From Photobacterium piscicola (lineage in GTDB: Bacteria; Pseudomonadota; Gammaproteobacteria; Enterobacterales; Vibrionaceae), in the NCBI RefSeq assembly GCF_900166965.1, contig NZ_FUZI01000006.1, forward strand, positions 62,001 through 126,000: DNA of 64,000 nt, in the 5' to 3' direction. Below, piece after piece: positions 11,554 through 22,227 of this stretch. Both the position numbers and the translations under genes were made by a program. The notes beneath the pieces are model-generated. The model saw nothing but the letters and a program-made list of their open reading frames with translations. It ran no database searches and was not told where the DNA came from. Within the stretch, counting starts at the first letter, position 1. Each line of letters starts with the position of its first letter.

Positions 11554-12160
11554 AAATAAATAGCCTCTGTAACCTGATAGCGCTCGCCAATTTCAGGTAA
11601 AAATAGTCAACCTAACATTAAGCTAGCCTGACAGAATAAAAATGATTTGGTTTATTTTAAACAAAGATGACCCAGAGATCATCATTGATAAATGATAATC
11701 CGCATTTAACTGTTATTTATCGACGAATTATTTTGTTATACCGCGATTAAAACACCAAAGCTGAATATTGACGATAATAATAATCAGTATTTATTTGTTG
11801 TTAGCGCTTACTATCCCTTCTGGCTTTATCTCTAAATACAAAAAAGACACCTTGCTTAATCAACATTAAAAAGCGCGTCAAATCACACTATTTGAAATAA
11901 AAATATTTTTTTTAAGCATAAAAAATATATTAATTTCTAAATAGAGCTAAAATATAAAAAATAATTAGAACTTTTACTTATTATAATAACACACTGATTA
12001 ATAAAATAATAAACGACAAAAAAAACCTAAAAATGCTGCATGTAAACTATTTTTCAGTTTTTTTTACTAACATATTATCAATGACACAAGTAAAAAGAAC
12101 GCCATAGCATTCAGCATCGAAATGCAACTTATAAAAAAACTATATATAAAGGATTCGGCA
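11554..12160. other. AT-rich region upstream of the porin gene
   Basis: About 600 bases hold no credible coding region. The last 280 are extremely A/T-rich with long A and T runs, as seen upstream of strongly expressed outer-membrane protein genes. GATGA/TCATC (around 11667-11684) forms a short inverted repeat. I could not fix a promoter or a ToxR-type site by eye. Confidence 0.6.
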
Positions 12161-13225
12161 ATGAACAAGAACCTAATTGCTCTAGCAGTAGCAGCAGCGA
12201 CTTTCTCTGGCGCAGCATCAGCAGCAACAGTTTATTCAGACGACACTTCTAGCCTAGCTATCGGCGGCCGTGTAGAAGCTCGTGCACTACTTTCTGATAA
12301 CGCTAAAAATGAAACAGCACCTGTTCTTTCACAACAAACAAGTAATGATGTAACTGACATCTCACGTGTTCGTGTAAACATTGATGCAAAAACACAAATT
12401 GCTGATGGCGTACAAGGCATTGGTTTTGTAGAAAAAGAATTTGGTAGCGACAGCGACAACGTTCCAGAAGAAACTCGTTACTTATACGCTGGTGTAAACA
12501 GTGACCAGTACGGTCAAATCGTTTACGGTAAGGCTGACGGTTCACTAGCTATGCTAACTGATTTCACTGATATCATGGCATATGCAGGTTCTGTAGTTGG
12601 TGGTACTAAACTAGCAGTATCAGACCGCGCTTCAAACAACCTTTCTTATGTTGGTACATTCAACAACCTAACTTTCAGAGCAAACTACGTATTTGATGGC
12701 GCGGCATACAATGCTGCAGGTAAGAAAACAGACCAATCTGGTTTCTCTACTGCTGCTAAATACACTGTAGGTGATACAGGTCTTGCTCTTGGTGTTGGTT
12801 ACACTCAACAAAAAGATCAAACTGCATCTACTAACGCTGTAAATGACACATCTAAGCAAACTTTCGCAGTAGCATCTTACACTATTGGCGATCTATACTT
12901 CGGTGGTTTATACAAATACGGTCATCGTGATGCAGCTAACCTAGTAAATGGCGATCTAACTGACTCTCAAGGTTACGAATTCGCAGCTGCATATACTATG
13001 GGCAAAACAGTATTCACTACTACTTACGGCTTCATGAAAGATGAGCGTAATACAAGCGGTGCTTACGATGAGTTAGCAAACCAACTATCTGTAGACGGTA
13101 CTTACTACTTCAACAGTAACTTCCGCACTTACGCTTCTTACACATTCAACATGCTTGATAAGAACGAAGTAGGTAAAGTTGCTGCTTCTGACCAAGTTGT
13201 TCTAGGTGCTCGTTACGACTTCTAA
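12161..13225 (+). CDS. ompU: OmpU-type outer-membrane porin
   Basis: A 354-residue general porin of the Gram-negative family. The signal peptide MNKNLIALAVAAATFSGAAS is followed by Ala and then mature ATVYSDD. Alternating-hydrophobicity beta strands follow, and the C-terminus is GARYDF with the terminal Phe recognised by the BAM complex. The start at 12161 follows AAGGA; an in-frame ATG at 12122 would bury the signal peptide. Codon choice is strongly biased (CTA Leu, GGT Gly, GCT Ala), as expected for an abundant protein. Its place between greA and dacB is that of V. cholerae ompU, so the symbol rests on position and family; OmpL/OmpH of Photobacterium are close alternatives. Confidence 0.85.
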   Translation: MNKNLIALAVAAATFSGAASAATVYSDDTSSLAIGGRVEARALLSDNAKNETAPVLSQQTSNDVTDISRVRVNIDAKTQIADGVQGIGFVEKEFGSDSDNVPEETRYLYAGVNSDQYGQIVYGKADGSLAMLTDFTDIMAYAGSVVGGTKLAVSDRASNNLSYVGTFNNLTFRANYVFDGAAYNAAGKKTDQSGFSTAAKYTVGDTGLALGVGYTQQKDQTASTNAVNDTSKQTFAVASYTIGDLYFGGLYKYGHRDAANLVNGDLTDSQGYEFAAAYTMGKTVFTTTYGFMKDERNTSGAYDELANQLSVDGTYYFNSNFRTYASYTFNMLDKNEVGKVAASDQVVLGARYDF

Positions 13226-13249
13226 TTTTAATAATTAAAAGCGTACCCC

Positions 13250-13279
13250 AAAAGCGTCGACTTCGGTCGGCGCTTTTTG
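13250..13279 (+). terminator. Terminator after the porin gene
   Basis: AAAAGCGTCGAC and GTCGGCGCTTTTT form a stem around a TTCG tetraloop, 25 bases past the porin stop. Confidence 0.9.
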
Positions 13280-13379
13280 TTATTTAATCGTAACTGAACA
13301 CTTAGGCAGTACATTTTTACTAAAGACATTAAAAAAGCTATCATTACAATTAACTCTATTTATACAATTGTATTCTGAT

Positions 13380-14783
13380 ATGCTAAAACGACTTATTTGC
13401 TCAGCCTTGCTATTAACAAGCATGCCTTCATTTGCTGCATTTTCGCCTCAGCAAGCCCTCAAGCAATTACCGACAGGTAGTGACGCCTCACTATTAGTTG
13501 TTAACCCAACGACCAATAAAGTCATCTACCAGCACCAAGCAAGCCATTTACAAGCCCCAGCGAGTACACAAAAGCTATTAACTGCACTTGCAGCTAAATT
13601 GTATTTAGGTAATGACTTCCGTTTTAGCACTAACCTTGAGACTCAAGGTAATAATGTTATTTTAGACTTTAATGGTGATCCAACATTAAAAAGCACTGAT
13701 ATTGCTAATCTGCTGCGCCAACTCAAACAGCAAGGTACAAACACCATCAAAGGCAATCTTTACCTTAATGGTGGCCATTTTACAGGCTTTGAACATGCCG
13801 TTGGCTCACCATGGGATATGCTGACACAATGCTACAGTGCGCCATCAAGCAGTATTACGTTAGAACATAACTGTTTTGAGGGGGCGTTATATTCAAATAT
13901 GGCCTTTGGTGCTAAAACACGTTTAAATATTCCAAGCCATCAACCAGTAACGGCAACAAATGATGCGATTGTAGTAACGAAAGCTCAGCAAAAAGAACAA
14001 TTATGTGAACTATCATTACAAGCAAATGATAGCAACCACTACCATATCACGGGTTGTATTCAACCAAAGAAAGATCCACTACCACTTCGGTTCGCAGTTC
14101 AAAATACCACGTTGTATTCAACAGCAATTATTAAGCAGCAATTAAAACGTGCAGGTATACATTTAGACGGTAAAATTTTACGTAATGACACCATTACAGG
14201 AAAGGTTGTTGCCACTCATCAATCAGCACCGTTAACCACTCTGCTGTATATTATGCTTAAACGCTCAGATAATTTATTTGCCGATAACCTTGCGAAAACC
14301 ATGGGCGCTAAATTCTTTAATCAAGCAGGTAGTTATACCAATGGTGTAGCTGCTATTAAGGCAATTCTAAAACAAAAAGCCAATATTGATTTATCAAACA
14401 CCATCATGGTTGATGGCTCAGGTTTATCACGCAATAACCGTTTAAATACGCATGATTTAATGGAAGTGCTTACTTACATTTATCATCACCCTAAACTAGG
14501 ATTAATGACCGATTTACCCGTTGCAGGCAAAAGTGGCACCCTTCAATATCGTAAAAGCGTCCGTAACGCACCATTAAAAGATCATATTATTGCTAAAACA
14601 GGATCGTTATTTGGTACTTATAACCTTGCAGGTATTATTAAAACCAAATCAGGTCAACCATTATTGTTTGTACAGTTGGTCACCAACTATTACCCAACTG
14701 CGGCTGAAGTAAAAAACAGTCCACTGCCACCAATCAATCAATTTGAAAAGCAATACTATACATCTCTGTATAATAATTACTGA
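13380..14783 (+). CDS. dacB: D-alanyl-D-alanine carboxypeptidase/endopeptidase PBP4 (DacB)
   Basis: PBP4 is a class C penicillin-binding protein that trims and cleaves peptidoglycan cross-links in the periplasm. From the ATG at 13380 the product is 467 residues with signal peptide MLKRLICSALLLTSMPSFAA. The catalytic motifs are S62-TQ-K65 (PASTQK), S296-D-N298 (KRSDNLF) and K384-S-G386 (AGKSGT). The insert between the first two motifs, typical of DacB, is present. An in-frame TTG four codons upstream is less likely. greA nearby is the usual partner of dacB in this lineage. Confidence 0.95.
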   Translation: MLKRLICSALLLTSMPSFAAFSPQQALKQLPTGSDASLLVVNPTTNKVIYQHQASHLQAPASTQKLLTALAAKLYLGNDFRFSTNLETQGNNVILDFNGDPTLKSTDIANLLRQLKQQGTNTIKGNLYLNGGHFTGFEHAVGSPWDMLTQCYSAPSSSITLEHNCFEGALYSNMAFGAKTRLNIPSHQPVTATNDAIVVTKAQQKEQLCELSLQANDSNHYHITGCIQPKKDPLPLRFAVQNTTLYSTAIIKQQLKRAGIHLDGKILRNDTITGKVVATHQSAPLTTLLYIMLKRSDNLFADNLAKTMGAKFFNQAGSYTNGVAAIKAILKQKANIDLSNTIMVDGSGLSRNNRLNTHDLMEVLTYIYHHPKLGLMTDLPVAGKSGTLQYRKSVRNAPLKDHIIAKTGSLFGTYNLAGIIKTKSGQPLLFVQLVTNYYPTAAEVKNSPLPPINQFEKQYYTSLYNNY

Positions 14784-14819
14784 TTCACTGTCGCTGTTAT
14801 TAAGCTAATCGTAACAACT

Positions 14820-14880
14820 AAAAAGCCCCATTTATTGACGATACCTTAAAAAGTAGTTATCAATAAATGGGGCTTTTTTT
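14820..14880. terminator. Long bidirectional terminator between dacB and mgtE
   Basis: An 18-base-pair perfect stem (14821-14838 with 14860-14877) is flanked by A and T runs on both sides, serving the converging dacB and mgtE genes. Confidence 0.9.
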
Positions 14881-14937
14881 ATCTTTAATAACAGCAGTTA
14901 TGACCATTAATCACATATTCAGCATCAAGTACCACAA

Positions 14938-15795
14938 TTAATGGCCTAAACCTAAAATCCAATTAATAGTACTAAAATAAATAACCATTCCCGTAATATC
15001 CACCATTGATGCTAGCACCGGACTTACAAGTACCGCTGGATCTAAATTAAATGCACGCGCAATTAACGGTAATAACCCACCAGCACTGGTCGATACCACG
15101 ACTTGAATAGAAATAGCAATACCAATGGCTAGCGCAACCATATAAAGACTGATCCCTGTGGGTAATAGCACATGCCCACTAAAAAAGACCACCCGCCCAA
15201 CAATCACAGCAGCTAACCCAATAGCAATCACTAGCGACACTCGAAATTCTTTCCATAATACCGCTATCCAGTCACGGGATCGTATTTCATCCATCGCTAA
15301 TGCGCGTACCACTAACGTTGCCGCTTGTGATCCGGTATTCCCTCCCGCAGCTGCAATCACGGGCATGTAAATAGCCAACAAGACTAACTGGCTCAATGTA
15401 TCTTGATAATGAGAAATAATCAGCCCAGATACAATCCCCATCAGCGCTAGGCCAACAATCCAACCTATACGTTCGCGCACATGGTTAAAGACACTATTTT
15501 GTAAATAATGCCCCACAGGTTCAACTTCAGAGCAGATCAAACCTAGCCCGTTAGCGAGTTGGCGCACTTTGACATCTTCTTTACGTTCATCAAGCCGATC
15601 AAGTAATAATTGAACATGGCGTAAAGGACATTCATGAAGCATAACTAAGGCTTCAGACAAGGGCATTTTAGCTAATAATTGTGCTTGCTCATCTAAATCA
15701 TATTTTAGAAAAGCATTACGCACAGCCAGTGCATCACGTTGATCTAAGTGGGCACCTGTTGCGGCAGCATAGGCTGCAAAATTCATTACTGTCAT
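14938..15795 (-). CDS. mgtE: Short MgtE-family divalent cation transporter lacking CBS domains
   Basis: MgtE proteins are Mg2+ channels, usually about 450 residues, with an N-domain and paired CBS domains that sense cytosolic Mg2+. This one has 285 residues. A short helical region (1-105) resembles only part of the N-domain. The membrane domain (about 108-283) carries the hallmark AAAGGNTGSQAATLVVRALA (G151-Q157) and the pore aspartate D266 in MVDITGM. No CBS domain is visible, and the reading frame looks intact rather than decayed. A leader of up to 470 bases lies upstream. Mg2+ is the likely substrate, but Co2+ or another divalent ion is possible. Confidence 0.85.
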   Translation of the reverse strand: MTVMNFAAYAAATGAHLDQRDALAVRNAFLKYDLDEQAQLLAKMPLSEALVMLHECPLRHVQLLLDRLDERKEDVKVRQLANGLGLICSEVEPVGHYLQNSVFNHVRERIGWIVGLALMGIVSGLIISHYQDTLSQLVLLAIYMPVIAAAGGNTGSQAATLVVRALAMDEIRSRDWIAVLWKEFRVSLVIAIGLAAVIVGRVVFFSGHVLLPTGISLYMVALAIGIAISIQVVVSTSAGGLLPLIARAFNLDPAVLVSPVLASMVDITGMVIYFSTINWILGLGH

Positions 15796-15854
15796 GGCGT
15801 TTTATCCGGTTAACTGATACTCAAACAAGAGTAATAAGTAGCGACCGTCGCAAT

Positions 15855-15914
15855 TTAAAACTTGAACCACACAATTTCAGGCATGCCATTAGGCCTACCG
15901 CGAATAACAGCCAT
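15855..15914 (-). CDS. Possible second leader ORF (19 codons)
   Basis: The frame reads MAVIRGRPNGMPEIVWFKF and stops 59 bases before the mgtE start. A TTG at 15941 could extend it by nine codons. There is no Shine-Dalgarno at either start, so translation is doubtful; I note it because it lies in the mgtE leader. Confidence 0.2.
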   Translation of the reverse strand: MAVIRGRPNGMPEIVWFKF

Positions 15915-16065
15915 TAATTGACTGATGGTGAGGGTATTCAATAATTAAATTGCACTGAAATATAAACGGGAAAATCGAGGAAGAATGTCGTGGATAGGCT
16001 ATCGCACAAAAAGAAGGACATAGTATTCCGAGCCTGGCAGCACGGAACTGTTACGAATACCGTTA

Positions 16066-16116
16066 CTAGGCTTGATTTTCCACCATCATACTCGGGGGCT
16101 GGTCGGTATCGTTCAC
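16066..16116 (-). CDS. Candidate leader peptide upstream of mgtE (16 codons)
   Basis: GTG at 16116 is preceded by GGAG with a six-base spacer, then encodes MNDTDQPPSMMVENQA and stops at TAG. The peptide has two Asp and a Pro-Pro pair near its start. In E. coli the MgtL leader (beginning MEPDPTP) lets ribosomes sense low Mg2+ through acidic and proline residues. The last codons and the stop overlap AGCCT, one arm of the leader stem, so a ribosome reaching the end would block that stem. Function is an inference from this arrangement. Confidence 0.4.
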   Translation of the reverse strand: MNDTDQPPSMMVENQA

Positions 16117-16271
16117 TTACATCTCCAAAAATATATCGCCTACTGCGACGACTGCATTGTACGCTATTAGTACATTGCTGCAACTAAATCTGGCCTTTTC
16201 TAAAACACAAAAAGCAATAACATTAATAGTTAACTCTTTCAGGTATCGCGTAATTTAAAATAATGCCATAA

Positions 16272-16304
16272 AAAATAAAAAGCCGATCATTTTCATGATC
16301 GACT
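16272..16304 (-). terminator. Terminator after carB
   Basis: On the minus strand AGTCGATCAT, a GAAA loop and ATGATCGGCT run into TTTTATTTT, about 60 bases past the carB stop. It separates carAB from the mgtE leader. Confidence 0.88.
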
Positions 16305-16361
16305 TCTTAACAGTGACACCATCAGTGCTATTTTATAACCGATAACAATTCTGCTATGTGG

Positions 16362-19300
16362 TTATTTGATCATTGCATGTAGCTCTTGAATAGAGGTTAC
16401 CGTATTACGATCATCGGCAGTATGCGCCAAACAAGCAGCAAAACCAGCATTCAAGGTTGTGGTGTAATTTACCTTCTCAGCGAGAGCACTACGACGTAGT
16501 ACTTTTGAATCTTCAATTGCTTGACGACCTTCCGCTGTATTAACAATGTAGGTGTATTCATTATTCTTAATACGGTCAAGAATATGAGGACGGCCTTCAT
16601 GTACTTTGTTAACTAAACGAGGATTAATACCCGCTTCACCTAAGATCACCGCGGTACCGTGAGTCGCATCAAGTTGATAGCCAAGTTTGATTAATTTAGA
16701 CGCTAAATCAACCACACGTTTCTTATCCCCTTCACGTACTGATAGTAGTGCACGACCACCTTCAGGGTACTCTTTTCCACAACCTAGTTCAGCTTTAGCA
16801 AACGCTTCTGCAAACGTATTACCAATACCCATTACTTCACCTGTTGAGCGCATTTCTGGGCCTAACAATGGGTCAACACCTGGGAATTTATTAAACGGCA
16901 ATACCACTTCTTTTACTGAGTAATACGGTGGAATAACTTCTTTCGTAAAACCTTGTGATTGCAGTGATTGCCCCGCCATTACACGTGCCGCAATTTTTGC
17001 AACAGGTACGCCAGTTGCTTTTGATACAAAGGGTACTGTACGCGCAGCACGAGGGTTAACTTCAATTAAGTAAACTTCGTTATCTTTAACGGCGAACTGA
17101 GTATTCATTAACCCGCGAACCCCAAGTTCAAACGCCAAGTTCTTCACTTGCTCACGCATCACGTCTTGGATTTCTTTGCTCAGCGTATAAGCTGGCAATG
17201 AACAGGCTGAGTCACCAGAGTGAACACCCGCTTGCTCAATGTGCTCCATGATGCCAGCAATAACAACTTGTTCCCCATCACAAATCGCATCAACGTCAAC
17301 TTCAATGGCATCATCAAGGAAACGGTCAAGCAATACAGGAGATTCGTTTGAAACGCTAACAGCTTCATTAAAGTAACGACGTAAATCTTGCTCATCGTAT
17401 ACAATTTCCATTGCGCGACCGCCAAGTACATACGATGGGCGCACAACTAACGGGAAACCGATGATTTTTGATTTCTCAATCGCCTGTTCCATCGTCGTAA
17501 CTGTTGCGTTTTCTGGTTGTAATAAACCTAAACGGTCAACAGCTTGCTGGAAACGTTCACGATCTTCAGCGCGGTCAATGGCATCAGGGCTCGTACCGAT
17601 AATTGGCACACCAGCCGCTTCTAATGCGCGAGCAAGTTTAAGTGGTGTTTGACCACCGTATTGAACAATCACACCTTTAGGTTTTTCAACACGTGCAATC
17701 GCTAATACATCTTCCAGAGTAACGGGTTCAAAATATAAACGGTCAGAAGTATCGTAGTCAGTTGATACCGTCTCAGGGTTACAGTTAACCATGATAGTTT
17801 CATAACCATCTTCACGTAATGCTAGTGATGCATGAACACAACAGTAATCAAATTCAATACCTTGACCGATACGGTTAGGGCCACCACCAAGAATCATGAT
17901 CTTTTCTTTAGTGGTTGGATTTGCTTCACATTCCTCATCGTATGATGAGTACATGTAAGCCGTGTCTGATGAAAACTCAGCTGCACAAGTATCAACACGC
18001 TTATACACTGGGTGAATATTAAATTGGTCACGCAGTTTACGAATTTCAGCTTCAGCAACACCAAGTAGTTTCGCTAAACGTGCATCTGCAAAACCTTTAC
18101 GTTTTAGGCTACGCAGTGCTTGCTCATTTAAACCCGCAAAACCTGCCGCTTTAACGCGTGCTTCATCTTTAATAATGTCTTCGATTTGAACCAAGAACCA
18201 ACGGTCAATACCGGTTAGATTAAAGATACCATCAACAGACATCCCCGCACGGAACGCATCGCCGATATACCAAATACGCTCAGCACCCGCGGCTTTTAAT
18301 TCATAACGAATTTTACTCATTGCATCCGGTTCTTCAAGATCAACCATCTCGTCAAAACCGTTAGCACCCACTTCGAGGCCACGTAATGCTTTGTGTAATG
18401 ACTCTTGTTGGTTACGACCAATAGCCATTACTTCGCCCACCGACTTCATCTGGGTGGTAAGACGGTCATTGGCACCGACAAACTTTTCAAAGTTAAAACG
18501 TGGAATTTTCGTTACAACATAATCGATAGTCGGTTCAAATGACGCAGGGGTTGCACCACCTGTAATATCATTCATCAGTTCATCAAGGGTAAAACCAATC
18601 GCCAGTTTTGCCGCTATTTTAGCAATAGGGAAACCCGTCGCTTTAGATGCTAATGCTGATGAACGAGAAACACGTGGGTTCATCTCGATGATAACCATAC
18701 GGCCATCTTCAGGATTGATACCAAACTGAACGTTTGAACCACCCGTTTCAACACCAATCTCACGTAATACTGCTAGCGATGCATTACGCATTAGCTGGTA
18801 TTCTTTATCGGTTAATGTTTGCGCTGGCGCAACCGTGATTGAGTCACCCGTGTGAATCCCCATCGGGTCAAAGTTTTCAATTGCACACACGATGATACAG
18901 TTGTCGTTCTTATCACGAACCACTTCCATCTCATATTCTTTCCAGCCAATCAGTGATTCATCAATCAACAATTCACTTGTTGGTGATAAATCTAGACCGC
19001 GAGAACAGATTTCTTCAAATTCTTCTTTATTGTATGCAATGCCACCACCAGTACCACCCATCGTAAATGACGGACGAATAATACAAGGGAAACCTACCAT
19101 ATCGAGCACTTTATACGCTTCGTCCATGGTGGTTGCAGTATCAGCACGAGGACACTCAAGGCCAATCGCTTTCATTGCTTTATCAAAACGAGAGCGGTTT
19201 TCAGCTTTATCAATTGCGTCAGCTGTTGCACCAATCATTTCGACATTAAATTCTTTTAATACGCCATACTTTTCAAGATCTAAGGCACAGTTAAGCGCAG

Positions 19301-19580
19301 TTTGGCCACCCATCGTTGGCAATACTGCATCAGGACGTTCTTTTTCGATGATCTTGCGTACTACTTCCCAGTGAATAGGCTCTATATATGTAGCATCCGC
19401 CATATCAGGGTCGGTCATGATCGTTGCAGGGTTAGAGTTAACCAGAATAACGCGGTAACCCTCTTCACGCAGCGCTTTACATGCTTGTGCACCAGAGTAG
19501 TCGAATTCACACGCTTGACCGATAACAATCGGACCAGCACCTAAGATTAATACACTTTTAATGTCAGTACGTTTTGGCAT
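16362..19580 (-). CDS. carB: Carbamoyl-phosphate synthase large subunit CarB
   Basis: CarB makes carbamoyl phosphate from bicarbonate, two ATP and ammonia delivered by CarA, for pyrimidine and arginine synthesis. The 1072 residues are within one of E. coli. Two homologous ATP-grasp halves (about 1-400 and 550-935) are joined by the oligomerisation domain. Each half opens with a nucleotide-binding start ([40 protein letters not shown]). The C-terminal allosteric domain (about 936-1072) is the site where UMP and ornithine act in E. coli. carA ends 17 bases upstream, forming the carAB operon. Confidence 0.98.
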   Translation of the reverse strand: MPKRTDIKSVLILGAGPIVIGQACEFDYSGAQACKALREEGYRVILVNSNPATIMTDPDMADATYIEPIHWEVVRKIIEKERPDAVLPTMGGQTALNCALDLEKYGVLKEFNVEMIGATADAIDKAENRSRFDKAMKAIGLECPRADTATTMDEAYKVLDMVGFPCIIRPSFTMGGTGGGIAYNKEEFEEICSRGLDLSPTSELLIDESLIGWKEYEMEVVRDKNDNCIIVCAIENFDPMGIHTGDSITVAPAQTLTDKEYQLMRNASLAVLREIGVETGGSNVQFGINPEDGRMVIIEMNPRVSRSSALASKATGFPIAKIAAKLAIGFTLDELMNDITGGATPASFEPTIDYVVTKIPRFNFEKFVGANDRLTTQMKSVGEVMAIGRNQQESLHKALRGLEVGANGFDEMVDLEEPDAMSKIRYELKAAGAERIWYIGDAFRAGMSVDGIFNLTGIDRWFLVQIEDIIKDEARVKAAGFAGLNEQALRSLKRKGFADARLAKLLGVAEAEIRKLRDQFNIHPVYKRVDTCAAEFSSDTAYMYSSYDEECEANPTTKEKIMILGGGPNRIGQGIEFDYCCVHASLALREDGYETIMVNCNPETVSTDYDTSDRLYFEPVTLEDVLAIARVEKPKGVIVQYGGQTPLKLARALEAAGVPIIGTSPDAIDRAEDRERFQQAVDRLGLLQPENATVTTMEQAIEKSKIIGFPLVVRPSYVLGGRAMEIVYDEQDLRRYFNEAVSVSNESPVLLDRFLDDAIEVDVDAICDGEQVVIAGIMEHIEQAGVHSGDSACSLPAYTLSKEIQDVMREQVKNLAFELGVRGLMNTQFAVKDNEVYLIEVNPRAARTVPFVSKATGVPVAKIAARVMAGQSLQSQGFTKEVIPPYYSVKEVVLPFNKFPGVDPLLGPEMRSTGEVMGIGNTFAEAFAKAELGCGKEYPEGGRALLSVREGDKKRVVDLASKLIKLGYQLDATHGTAVILGEAGINPRLVNKVHEGRPHILDRIKNNEYTYIVNTAEGRQAIEDSKVLRRSALAEKVNYTTTLNAGFAACLAHTADDRNTVTSIQELHAMIK

Positions 19581-19597
19581 TTTTTACTACTCCCGGT

Positions 19598-20737
19598 TTA
19601 AGCGCTGTGTTTCTTAATTAATTCGATAAAGTGATCAAATAGTGGTGCTGCATCATGAGGACCAGGGCTTGCTTCAGGGTGGCCTTGGAAACTAAATGCA
19701 GGCTTGTCGGTACGATGGATACCTTGTAGAGAGCCATCAAACAGGGATTTATGTGTTGCACGTAAATTATCAGGCAATGTTGCTTCATCAGCGGCAAAAC
19801 CGTGGTTCTGGCTAGTGATCATTACCACATCACGTTCAAGATCTTTTACTGGATGGTTTGCACCATGGTGACCAAATTTCATTTTCACCGTTTGAGCACC
19901 ACTCGCCAAAGCTAAAATCTGGTGCCCAAGACAGATACCAAAAATAGGTAAGTTCTTATCTAGAAATACTTTGGTCGCTTCAATCGCATAAGTACATGGC
20001 GCAGGATCGCCAGGACCATTTGATAAGAAAACACCATTTGGATTTAATGCTAACACTTCTTCCGCTGTTGTTTGCGCAGGAACAACCGTTAGACGGCAGC
20101 CACGATCAACCAGCATACGTAAAATATTGCGTTTAGCACCAAAGTCATAGGCAACAACATGGTACGGTAGCTCACTGTCATCTTTCGCTGCGGGTAAACC
20201 GCCCGTTAATGTCCATGAACCTTGCTTCCAGCTATATGTTTCAGTTGTAGTCACCTCTTTCGCTAAATCCATGCCTTTAAGACCGGGAAATGCTTGAGCT
20301 TGAGCGAGTGCCGCAGCTTCATCAAGATGGTCACCTGCAACGATACAACCGTTTTGAGCGCCTTTTTCACGTAGAATTCGCGTTAATTTGCGAGTATCAA
20401 TATCAGCGATACCGACAATATTTTGCGATTTAAGATAGTCAGAAAGGGATTGTTCACTGCGGAAATTAGAAGCGATAAGAGGAAGATCACGAATTACCAA
20501 ACCTTGAGCATGAATTGCCGTTGATTCTTCGTCTTCAGTATTAGTGCCGGTGTTGCCAATATGGGGATAGGTAAGAGTAACGATCTGTTGCGAGTAAGAG
20601 GGGTCAGTGAGAATTTCCTGATACCCCGTCATCGAGGTATTAAAAACAACTTCACCAACAGCCGAACCATCTGCCCCAATGGACACGCCGCGGAACACTG
20701 TCCCATCTTCAAGGACTAACAGCGCAGATTTGCTCAA
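19598..20737 (-). CDS. carA: Carbamoyl-phosphate synthase small (glutaminase) subunit CarA
   Basis: CarA hydrolyses glutamine and channels ammonia to CarB. The product is 379 residues. The N-terminal half is the CarA-specific domain, and the C-terminal half the class I amidotransferase with the catalytic Cys in FGICLGHQ and the His-x-Glu in [11 protein letters not shown] set the start at TTG 20737, preceded by TTGGAGG with a five-base gap and followed by [14 protein letters not shown], aligning with the E. coli start, which is also TTG. The frame is open to 20764 without another good start. Confidence 0.96.
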   Translation of the reverse strand: MSKSALLVLEDGTVFRGVSIGADGSAVGEVVFNTSMTGYQEILTDPSYSQQIVTLTYPHIGNTGTNTEDEESTAIHAQGLVIRDLPLIASNFRSEQSLSDYLKSQNIVGIADIDTRKLTRILREKGAQNGCIVAGDHLDEAAALAQAQAFPGLKGMDLAKEVTTTETYSWKQGSWTLTGGLPAAKDDSELPYHVVAYDFGAKRNILRMLVDRGCRLTVVPAQTTAEEVLALNPNGVFLSNGPGDPAPCTYAIEATKVFLDKNLPIFGICLGHQILALASGAQTVKMKFGHHGANHPVKDLERDVVMITSQNHGFAADEATLPDNLRATHKSLFDGSLQGIHRTDKPAFSFQGHPEASPGPHDAAPLFDHFIELIKKHSA

Positions 20738-21254
20738 GACAACCTCCAAAAAATAAAAATGCAATTAAAACAGATAAATTTGCAACTACCCATTCCATTT
20801 AACGCCAAAAACCCTTAACTACTGATTTTTGACAAATTGCGCAAATTCTATGGATCAGTTAGCAATCTGTCAACATTTAACCGTAATTAAATTTAAAAAA
20901 TCACACACAATCACCACTTTCTGGCTCAAACACTGTAAATAACAACTTTCATTGCAGGTTTAGGACTATCGAATAACATTAGTTAAAATGTAATCGATTG
21001 CCTAGGTTGCAAATACGTTAATCTAAATTAAAATCACACGCAAACGATAAAATAACCAAACTTAAGTAATACAAACAATCAAAAATAATCAAAACAAGCA
21101 CCAAACGCTAATTATTACAACAAAAGCCAGCGTTATTTCAGCCTTTTACTCTAGTTGACATTTCAAACAACAACCTTACCTCCACAGTGACAATTTATGC
21201 ATAACTATCCTGTTAATTTACATAAACAACAATGGTGTTCTTATTAATTTAGAT
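20738..21254. other. carAB upstream regulatory region, no gene
   Basis: About 515 A/T-rich bases separate carA from the dapB terminator. No credible ORF is present. The length suits the multi-regulator carAB promoter known in enterobacteria (PurR, ArgR, PepA, IHF, pyrimidine control). One PurR-like half site is visible; I saw no convincing ARG box pair. Confidence 0.5.
21038..21053 (+). promoter_or_regulatory. Possible PurR half site upstream of carA
   Basis: ACGCAAACG (21038-21046) matches the left half of the PurR operator ACGCAAACGTTTGCGT exactly, but the right half is poor. E. coli carAB is repressed by PurR from an upstream site, which gives the match some weight. Confidence 0.3.
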
Positions 21255-21281
21255 ATAAAAAAACCTGCCATTAGGCAGGTT
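21255..21281 (-). terminator. Terminator after dapB
   Basis: AACCTGCC (21262-21269) pairs with GGCAGGTT (21274-21281) around ATTA, followed on the minus strand by seven T. Confidence 0.88.
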
Positions 21282-21304
21282 ATCGACAGTTATTGATGTG
21301 CTTT

Positions 21305-22132
<828 letters not shown>

Positions 22133-22175
22133 CTATTCATAATAATATGTTCCACTGTAGCTTGTTGACTATGAT

Positions 22176-22203
22176 AAAAAAAGCCCCAGTTTTCACTGAG
22201 GCT
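22176..22203 (-). terminator. Terminator after ispH
   Basis: On the minus strand AGCCTCAGT, GAAA and ACTGGGGCT are followed by a T run, about 25 bases past the ispH stop. Confidence 0.85.
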
Positions 22204-22227
22204 CATCGTTAACTAACAAACACTGTC

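Larger units (their letters stand above)
15796..16200 (-). promoter_or_regulatory. Candidate structured regulatory leader of mgtE
   Basis: Between the carB terminator and mgtE lies a long untranslated stretch with one part richer in GC than its surroundings. Minus-strand RNA from about 16080 to 16010 can form either AGCCT/ACGG paired with CCGT/AGGCT, or GTATTC paired with GAATAC. These cross, so they exclude each other in a simple fold. A further hairpin (GTG-C-GATA-GCC-TATCCAC) follows. A 16-codon ORF with a good Shine-Dalgarno ends inside the first stem. It does not match the M-box consensus that I remember. Control of mgtE by this leader is an inference. Confidence 0.45.

Noticed and set aside
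12232..12859. Several antisense frames inside the porin gene
   Set aside because: Shadows of a strongly codon-biased gene, with no start signals of their own.
14938..15795. Reading the short mgtE as a pseudogene fragment
   Set aside because: The frame is intact, has a start, full membrane domain and key residues, and is followed by a proper terminator.
15938..16183. Minus-strand frame of 81 codons upstream of mgtE
   Set aside because: Cysteine- and serine-rich product with no Shine-Dalgarno or recognisable family. It overlaps the better supported leader ORF in another frame.
15796..16200. M-box riboswitch upstream of mgtE
   Set aside because: The conserved M-box segments that I remember (such as GUUAGGUGAGGCUCC) are not present on the minus strand.
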